Origin: Hymenobacter sp. CRA2
GTDB taxonomy: Bacteria > Bacteroidota > Bacteroidia > Cytophagales > Hymenobacteraceae
Length of the DNA stretch: 64,000 bases
NCBI RefSeq assembly: GCF_002007105.1
Contig: NZ_MVBC01000007.1
Span: 62,001-126,000 of the forward strand
Reading direction: 5' to 3'
Shown here: positions 58,856 to 64,000 of the stretch, piece by piece
Layout of the letters: each line of letters begins with the position of its first letter
Numbering within the stretch: position 1 is the first letter of the stretch
Notes under the pieces: generated by a model
Told to the model about the DNA's origin: nothing
The model's database searches: none
The model's input: the letters and a program-made list of their open reading frames with translations, nothing else
Made by a program: the position numbers and the translations under genes

Positions 58856-60001
58856 TTACCCTTGATTGGCCTCATCAGCTGCGGCCAGCCCGGCGGCGTG
58901 CAGCGTGCGGCGGCGGTCCAGCTTGCCGCTGGCCGTTTGGGCAAATTGCGCCGCGTAGTGCACCGCGCGCGGCACTTCGTAGCGGCCCAGCCGTTCGCGC
59001 AGCAGCGCCAGGACCTCCGCTTCGGCTGCTTCCGGCAGCGGTTCGCCTTCGACTACGGCCGTTACCTGCTGGCCCAGCCGCTCGTCGGGCAGGCCCGTGA
59101 CGAAGGCGCGGCGGCCCAGGTGACCCAATTCGGCCAGCGTCACTTCCAGTACCTGCTCTACTTTCTCGGCCGGCACTTTCACCCCGCCCGAGTTGATGAC
59201 GAAATCGGCGCGGCCCAGCCATTCGAACAGGTGGTGGTCGTGCTCGGCGAAGCGCACCAGGTCGTTGGTCTGGATCAGCTCCTGGCTGGTCACGTCGCCG
59301 CGGATGGCGAGGCAGCCGCGCGCGTCCTGCTCCACGTGCAGGCCGGGCAGCACGCGGTAGTAGGCGGAGGCGTCGGGGCCGTTGAGGCGGCGCAGGGCAA
59401 TGTGGGAGCAGGTTTCCGTCATGCCGTAGGTGTGGTAGAGCGGCACCCGCAGGCCTTGGGCCAGCTGCGTGAGCGAATAATCCACGGCCGCCCCCCCGAT
59501 GAGAATGGCCTGCATGCGTTCCAGCTGGGGAGCGTGGCCATGCTCCAGCACCGTGCGCAGCTGCAGCGGCACGAAGGAGCCGAAGTCGAACTCCGCATCC
59601 TCCGGCACCCAGGCAAACGGATCGGCCACGGGCTCGGTAATGGTCAGGTGAAGGCCGTGTTCAAAGGCGCGCACCAGCATCATCAGCCCGCCGATAAACT
59701 CGCAGTTCAGGCACACGAGCATGCGCTGGCCCAGCCCCAGGCCCAGGTGGCTCATGGTCCGCTGGGCACTGGCTACGAGCTGGCTGCGGCGCAGGGTAAT
59801 GGGCTGCGGTGTGCCCGTGGAGCCGGAGGTGGTAAGCACAAACTCCTGCACGCCGTTGAGCCATTGCCGGCAAAAATCCAGGATGCGGGCCTCGTAGCCG
59901 TTGATGTCGGCGCCGGCATGACCGGGGTACTCCTGAATGTCGGCGTAGCGGTAGCGGCGGCCGTTGAGCAGCAAGGAATCGGGGGCGGTGGTAGCGGGCA
60001 T
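58856..60001 (-). CDS. menE: o-succinylbenzoate-CoA ligase
   Basis: A 381-residue adenylate-forming enzyme. The phosphate loop is 'LTTSGSTGTPQPITL' (A3), then 'YGMTETCSH' (A5), 'GRADFVINSGGVKVPAEKVE' (A7-A8) and the C-terminal catalytic Lys in 'TASGKLDRR' (A10). The N-terminus is shorter than that of general acyl-CoA synthetases, matching the short MenE form of Bacteroidota. It activates o-succinylbenzoate to its CoA ester in menaquinone synthesis. Other men genes are not nearby. ATG at 60001 gives MPATTAPDS; the longer frame crosses the promoter region. Confidence 0.88.
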   Translation of the reverse strand: MPATTAPDSLLLNGRRYRYADIQEYPGHAGADINGYEARILDFCRQWLNGVQEFVLTTSGSTGTPQPITLRRSQLVASAQRTMSHLGLGLGQRMLVCLNCEFIGGLMMLVRAFEHGLHLTITEPVADPFAWVPEDAEFDFGSFVPLQLRTVLEHGHAPQLERMQAILIGGAAVDYSLTQLAQGLRVPLYHTYGMTETCSHIALRRLNGPDASAYYRVLPGLHVEQDARGCLAIRGDVTSQELIQTNDLVRFAEHDHHLFEWLGRADFVINSGGVKVPAEKVEQVLEVTLAELGHLGRRAFVTGLPDERLGQQVTAVVEGEPLPEAAEAEVLALLRERLGRYEVPRAVHYAAQFAQTASGKLDRRRTLHAAGLAAADEANQG

Positions 60002-60205
60002 GAGCAGGAGTAGACCGGAGGAAAGTCGTATGCTGATACCGGTCGGGGCAAAGAAAGGATGCAGCGCGTAAAGCCAGAGCCATGGCCCGCCCACTAGAAA
60101 GTGGTGGCTTGGCGATGTTGTTGTATTGGTTTGTATTGTGAGTGAGTGGACGCTTACCGGTAAATTCCGTATCTTACGGATAGCTGTACCAACTTTCTTA
60201 CTGCC

Positions 60206-60424
60206 ATGAACACGTTCGTCCGCCCCGCCAAGACCTCGGTCCAGACCCAGCCGCAGGCAGCTACTACTTCGGCTCAGCTGCCGGAATACCCGTATGCGGC
60301 TGCCACGCCCGCACCGCAGCCCGCGCGGCCTCTGCCCGACGAGGAAGACGAAAAGGACGCTCAAACCAAGCGTGATTTTTACGCCTGGTGCTCCGGCTGC
60401 GAGGGCTTCGGCTCTATTTTCTAG
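60206..60424 (+). CDS. small protein with C-terminal Cys-x-x-Cys
   Basis: A 72-residue protein with no recognised family. Residues 1-40 are Thr/Gln/Pro/Ala-rich and disordered; an acidic patch 'DEEDEKDAQTKRD' precedes the end 'FYAWCSGCEGFGSIF'. The two Cys, with Gly and aromatic residues, could bind metal, form a disulfide or be modified. There is no signal peptide. Its 3' end overlaps the convergent membrane-protein gene by 11 bp. Confidence 0.6.
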   Translation: MNTFVRPAKTSVQTQPQAATTSAQLPEYPYAAATPAPQPARPLPDEEDEKDAQTKRDFYAWCSGCEGFGSIF

Positions 60425-60866
60425 CCCAGTGCTGCGAGAGCAGCCAGCGCTGGTACCGGTGCTGGGTGGGCCAGCTGAGCGTCGTCAGGCCAAGCAGCAG
60501 CAGCACGTAATAGCACAAATGAATAGGGTCGCCGGTGGTTTGGTAAAACAGCAGCGGCGGCAAGCCCAGCAAGCCCAGCAGGCTGTTGTACAGCAGCTGG
60601 CGGCTGCGGTATACCCGGCGGTTTTCGCGGATGGGCCGGCGCAGATCGGGCCGCATGTACCGTGAAAGAGTGTAAAGGCTGCTGCCCACCATCAAAACCA
60701 GCAGGAAAGCCAGCAATATATACGGCCCCAGCGCCGGCGCGGCCCCTCCCGGGCCGGGCACCGCCCGCAGCCCACGGCCCGTCCAGAGCACGAGTGCCGC
60801 CATAAGTGTCCCCTGTACGGTATAGTGCACCGCGTGGAAAAACTGCGTCAGGCGAATAGGCGCCAT
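60414..60866 (-). CDS. membrane protein, unknown
   Basis: A 150-residue protein starting MAPIRLTQFFHAVHY. About four hydrophobic segments: 'GTLMAALVLWTGRGL', 'PYILLAFLLVLMVGSSLYTL', 'LLYNSLLGLLGLPPLLFYQ' and 'HLCYYVLLLLGLTTLSW'. Positive loops and the 'RRPIRENRRVYRSRQLLY' segment lie between. No family recognised. Confidence 0.6.
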   Translation of the reverse strand: MAPIRLTQFFHAVHYTVQGTLMAALVLWTGRGLRAVPGPGGAAPALGPYILLAFLLVLMVGSSLYTLSRYMRPDLRRPIRENRRVYRSRQLLYNSLLGLLGLPPLLFYQTTGDPIHLCYYVLLLLGLTTLSWPTQHRYQRWLLSQHWARK

Positions 60867-61011
60867 AGGAGCACGGATGGAGCTAGGTTGGGACTTGTGA
60901 GATACGAAATGCCCAGGCAAAGGTCAAGCCCTACGGCAACTGGAACGGACAATGCTATAAGTGATTAAACGCTACCTATAGCTCCGGCGCAGGGTAGCTG
61001 CCCGGCATCAA

Positions 61012-61067
61012 GGCGCATAAAAACGGCCCGGTACGCACGAGGCGAACCGGGCCGTTTTTATGCGCCT
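61012..61067 (-). terminator. hairpin terminator after the amidase gene
   Basis: A stem of about 20 bp with one bulge (arms 61012-61033 and 61047-61067) just beyond the amidase stop. The A/T-runs lie inside the stem ends, so it can work on both strands. Confidence 0.75.
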
Positions 61068-61074
61068 TCGGAGG

Positions 61075-63333
61075 CTACTGCACCAGCAGCTTGAGCTTCT
61101 GCACATGGGTGCGCAACTGCACCGTCAGCACGTACACGCCGCGCCGCAAATTGCCGGGCAGGGGGTAGGCCAGCGGGCGGTTGGCCACAAATTCCACGGG
61201 CAGGCTGCTGCCGATGGGCTGGCCCTGGGCGTCGCGCAGCTGCAGCTCGGCCGGACCTTCGTAGCCCGTTACCGTGAGCTGGGCCTGCTGCCCAGCCTCC
61301 ACCGGGTTGGTGATTTTGACCACCGGCTGCTCTGCCAAGGATTTTTTATCGGAACTGCTCAGGTCAGTAGTGCGGGCCACGGCAGGAGCAGACCACGTGG
61401 TAGACTGGGTCGAGACGCGCAGGGTGTAGGCCGAGGCACTGGTGTTGCCGTTGTAGCCGTACACTTTCACGTAGTAAGTGGCCGCCGGCGCGCCGTTGTA
61501 CACGACGGTTTCGGCCGTGGTGCCCGGCTGCGTCGAGGAGTAGAGCAGCGTGCCGCTGGCATTATACAGCTCCAGGTCGTAGTCGACGGGCACGTTGGTC
61601 AGCGTCACCTTCAGGTTGTTGTTGGTCGTGGAGCTCGTGAACTTGTACCAGTCCACGTCGCCGGCGGGGCACACGTAGGCGGTGTTGTTCACGTTCACGC
61701 CGATGGCCGGCGCGGCGGCCAGGGTTTCGTTGGCTTCGTAGCTGTCGGTGGGGCAGGCGGTGGTGCTGCCACCGGTGGAGGTCCAGCGGGCCGTAAAGCC
61801 CGGGCGCGTGGTAGCGCAGTCGCTGCGGAACTCCAGAAACATCTTGCCCGACGAAGCCGTGAGCGTGGCCGGCAGCGAGGTGCCGGAAAACTTGCCGAGC
61901 AGCGGGGCGCGGTTGTTCGCGCCGTTGAACACCAGCAGGTGGTCGTAGCCACTCTCTACGTCGAAGCTGCTGAAGCTCAGCGTCACGCTGGTCGCGCCCG
62001 TGGGGGCTATAAGCTGGCACTGGCGCGCGTCGTCCGCGTAGTTGGCGGCGCTGCCGCCCGGGTCGTACACGTTGCCCGAAGCCGCCGTCAGCGTGCTCAC
62101 CGTCGGGTTGTTGTTCACCAAGGTGTAGAAGTACTCCCAGTTCCAGTTCACGCCCGGGTCGGTATGCGTCTGGTTGGGGTAGTGTTGGTGGCCTTTGATC
62201 TTGACGCAGGCGCCAGTGCTGTAGGTGCCGGTGGTAGCTGCGCCGTAGAACGTGCGCAACCCATTGATGCCGTAGCCACTGCCCACAATATCGCGTGCCA
62301 GCGCCGCCGAGCTTGTGTACATGGCCGTGGTGTACCACGAGGCGTCGTCCACGTAGCCCTCGTGCTCCGTGCCGATGGTGTAGGGGTTTTCCGAGCCGAT
62401 GTGCCAGGCTTTGTTGGCTTCGCTGACCATCTGTGTCACCTGCCCGTCGCTGGAGCGGATGACGTAGTGGGCCGATACCTGCGCCGAGCAGTTCTTGAAC
62501 CACGAAAGCGTGCCCGCGTAGGAGCCCTGCGTGGTGTGAACGGCGTAGTGGGTTACGGCCGTGCCGCTGCGCGAGCTGTAGTTGCAGGTGGTCAGGTCAG
62601 TATTGGCCGGGCCGTAGTCCGTCGAGGCCGTGCGTGCGGCTGTGGAGCTAGCCGGGTCGTAGCGCTGGCCGTCGGCTTCCACGCTTCTATCGGATACCTG
62701 CGTGGTGCTGGCGCTCAAAATGCGGTAGTTGGCGCTGAAGATGGCCGGCAAATAGAGGTGGTAATCCGGGAAGCGGTAACGCTGCTGGTTTTCCGCCTTG
62801 GTCAGGAAGGTGAGCACGCTGTACAAATGCGAGTCCAGGGCGTAGCTGTTCACCGCGTCCTTTTCCAGGGGCAGCTCGCTCAGCGCGATGAGCACCGGCA
62901 GGTGCTTGCCAGGGTTATCAGCCGTGAGCTGTTGTTGCTCGGCCAGCTTGGCATAGGCAGCGGCATAGGCCAGAATATTAGCGCCGGGCTCCTGCTGAAT
63001 GCGCGTGACGCTGATGCCCGAAAGCTGCGCCACTACTTTCAGGTTCTCGCGGAAATAATCTTTGCCATCGGCGAACAGGCCCATCACCCCCACTGGCAGC
63101 GGCATACCAGTGCAGCTCGTCGGCTCTGCCGGACCAATGTGGCGGATGTGGGTTTGGGTGTAGGCCACAGCCTCCAGCATGCCCCGCGGAATGATTGGGT
63201 ACTGCCGGTACGCCGCGGCAAAGTCGGCAGCGTAGGGCACTTCCGCCTCAAGGGTTTGGTAGGGCGCAGTTTGGGCGTGCGCGGCCATGGGCAGGCCCAG
63301 CAGGCCTGCCCAGAGCAGTAAAGTTGTTTTCAT
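61075..63333 (-). CDS. large secreted N-acetylmuramoyl-L-alanine amidase with CUB and T9SS-type end
   Basis: A 752-residue exported protein. After the signal peptide is a region starting 'PIIPRGMLEAVAYTQTHIRH' (about 45-65), which resembles lysozyme-like domains. An amidase_2 domain spans about 245-425, with 'HYAVHTTQGSYAG', 'GTEHEGYVDD' and 'KGHQHYPNQTHTDPG' holding the zinc ligands. A CUB-like domain (about 435-540, 'FSSFDVESGYDHLLVFNG') and a PPC-type domain (about 555-650, 'DVDWYKFTSS') follow. The last 80 residues are a T9SS-type C-terminal domain ('VYVLTVQLRTHVQKLKLLVQ'). It cuts the amide bond between muramic acid and the peptide, and probably acts outside the cell, on other bacteria or in wall turnover. 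Confidence 0.87.
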   Translation of the reverse strand: MKTTLLLWAGLLGLPMAAHAQTAPYQTLEAEVPYAADFAAAYRQYPIIPRGMLEAVAYTQTHIRHIGPAEPTSCTGMPLPVGVMGLFADGKDYFRENLKVVAQLSGISVTRIQQEPGANILAYAAAYAKLAEQQQLTADNPGKHLPVLIALSELPLEKDAVNSYALDSHLYSVLTFLTKAENQQRYRFPDYHLYLPAIFSANYRILSASTTQVSDRSVEADGQRYDPASSTAARTASTDYGPANTDLTTCNYSSRSGTAVTHYAVHTTQGSYAGTLSWFKNCSAQVSAHYVIRSSDGQVTQMVSEANKAWHIGSENPYTIGTEHEGYVDDASWYTTAMYTSSAALARDIVGSGYGINGLRTFYGAATTGTYSTGACVKIKGHQHYPNQTHTDPGVNWNWEYFYTLVNNNPTVSTLTAASGNVYDPGGSAANYADDARQCQLIAPTGATSVTLSFSSFDVESGYDHLLVFNGANNRAPLLGKFSGTSLPATLTASSGKMFLEFRSDCATTRPGFTARWTSTGGSTTACPTDSYEANETLAAAPAIGVNVNNTAYVCPAGDVDWYKFTSSTTNNNLKVTLTNVPVDYDLELYNASGTLLYSSTQPGTTAETVVYNGAPAATYYVKVYGYNGNTSASAYTLRVSTQSTTWSAPAVARTTDLSSSDKKSLAEQPVVKITNPVEAGQQAQLTVTGYEGPAELQLRDAQGQPIGSSLPVEFVANRPLAYPLPGNLRRGVYVLTVQLRTHVQKLKLLVQ

Positions 63334-63792
63334 AAAACGAACGGTGGTTAGGTGCTTTGGTATCGGTAAAGTAATGTTATTCTGGTATTGTCAATAACAT
63401 ATTCGGTTATATTTTGTAAAATTTTTAAAGCCTTTCGGAGTTGGGCGTTAGCTGTAAAGATCGATCCTATGATAGGGTAGGGGGACAAACCTTCAGGTCA
63501 TCCATACCCCTGCGCGGAACGTGTAAGGGGGCTTAACAATGTGTATGATCATGGGTGAATTTAATATTGATTAAGTGCAAATATTACTGCGCTTGCGAAG
63601 TCCCTGATTTATTGAGTTGACTGGCTGATTGTCTGATTAGTTGGATGCAATAATGAAGCGTTTATAATTCGTCAGGAATAAACACTTCCTTAAAAGATAA
63701 ACCACTGATTTTAGGCTTACCAGCTTGTTGTTACCTACTTTTTTGCTCAGCTTAAGGGCCGCTTAGCTCCTACTTTTCCCATAGTTCCTGAT
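63334..63792. other. 459-bp AT-rich divergent intergenic region
   Basis: Markedly A/T-rich DNA between the amidase and the last gene. ATGTTATT / AATAACAT (63374-63381 and 63393-63400) form an 8-bp inverted repeat upstream of the amidase, a candidate operator. TACTTTTC at 63770-63777 is a near -7 box for the last gene. No coding frame is credible. Confidence 0.5.
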
Positions 63793-64000
63793 ATGCGCCT
63801 TTTTATTCTTGCCCTGCCCTTGTTGCTAGCACTGCCTGTTGCGGCCCAGCACGGCGGAAGTCCAAAAACCAAAGCAGTGCCGGCTGCCAAGCCGGTAACG
63901 GTACCAGCGCCGGTGGCGCACTCGCCGCAGGTGCTGGATCAGCAGTACGGCTTCCGCGGGGTGAAGCTGGAGGCCGACAGCACCAGCCTGAGCGCTCTGG
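63793..64000 (+). CDS. exported protein, N-terminal part (cut by window edge)
   Basis: The first 69 residues are visible. A signal peptide ends at 'LPVAAQH', followed by a Pro/Ala/Lys-rich linker and then 'QQYGFRGVKLEADSTSLSAL'. The rest lies beyond the window. No family can be assigned from this part. Confidence 0.65.
   Translation, partial: MRLFILALPLLLALPVAAQHGGSPKTKAVPAAKPVTVPAPVAHSPQVLDQQYGFRGVKLEADSTSLSAL

Noticed and set aside
61060-63321. 753-residue plus-strand frame opposite the amidase
   Set aside because: Arg/Gly/Val/Ala-rich shadow; the minus strand has clear amidase, CUB-like and PPC domains.
1-64000. tRNA, rRNA or known riboswitches
   Set aside because: I looked for conserved tRNA and rRNA strings and typical riboswitch cores by eye and saw none. 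A covariance-model scan would be decisive.

Overview
The window is GC-rich chromosomal DNA of a Bacteroidota bacterium, most likely a Hymenobacter-like member of the Cytophagales. Three things point there: two secreted repeat proteins and an amidase carry C-terminal regions of the type IX secretion sorting kind, TonB-dependent receptors have an N-terminal carboxypeptidase-regulatory domain, and LytS/LytTR two-component pairs dominate the signalling genes. Several promoters match the Bacteroidota -7 box TAnnTTTG. No rRNA, tRNA, CRISPR array, transposase or phage gene was recognised. The assignment rests on gene content and is an inference.

Region 1 (1-16.2 kb) is mixed housekeeping and accessory DNA: a cut-off TonB receptor, a MarR regulator, a secreted M28 peptidase, a PAS-only protein with a degenerate CZB-like partner, a YflT-like stress protein, a fatty acid desaturase, a CYP152-type peroxygenase, a T9SS-sorted repeat protein and several oxidoreductases.

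Region 2 (16.4-29.3 kb) is the clearest functional unit. It is a uronate/glycan degradation cluster: a LacI-type regulator is transcribed divergently from a fructuronate-reductase-like SDR, mannonate dehydratase (uxuA), two GH2 enzymes (one with a malectin domain), a GH3 beta-glucosidase and a GH88 unsaturated glucuronyl hydrolase. A perfect 14-bp LacI-type operator lies between the two arms. The GH enzymes would release glucuronate-type sugars from a glycan, and the SDR plus UxuA would convert fructuronate through mannonate to 2-keto-3-deoxygluconate. No SusC/SusD pair, isomerase, kinase or aldolase is present here.

Region 3 (29.4-39.8 kb) holds ElaA, an aldo/keto reductase, FabH, an EamA-type protein, small lipoproteins, an SDR, two YsnF/AvaK-type stress proteins and a second T9SS repeat protein.

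Region 4 (39.9-51.9 kb) has a collinear TonB receptor / secreted helical-repeat protein / LytS kinase / LytTR regulator series, then GAF, PNPOx-like, CAT-like, HAD and acyltransferase genes, and a second LytS/LytTR pair split by an inverted alpha/beta-hydrolase gene and a MITE-like element.

Region 5 (52-64 kb) contains an ABA4-like membrane protein, a probable beta-barrel protein behind three 21-bp-spaced repeats, two tandem paralogous lipoproteins fusing a PEGA-like domain to a trypsin-like protease, MenE, a small Cys-x-x-Cys protein and a large secreted amidase. Many gene ends carry strong hairpin terminators, and at least three families of inverted-repeat elements lie between genes.
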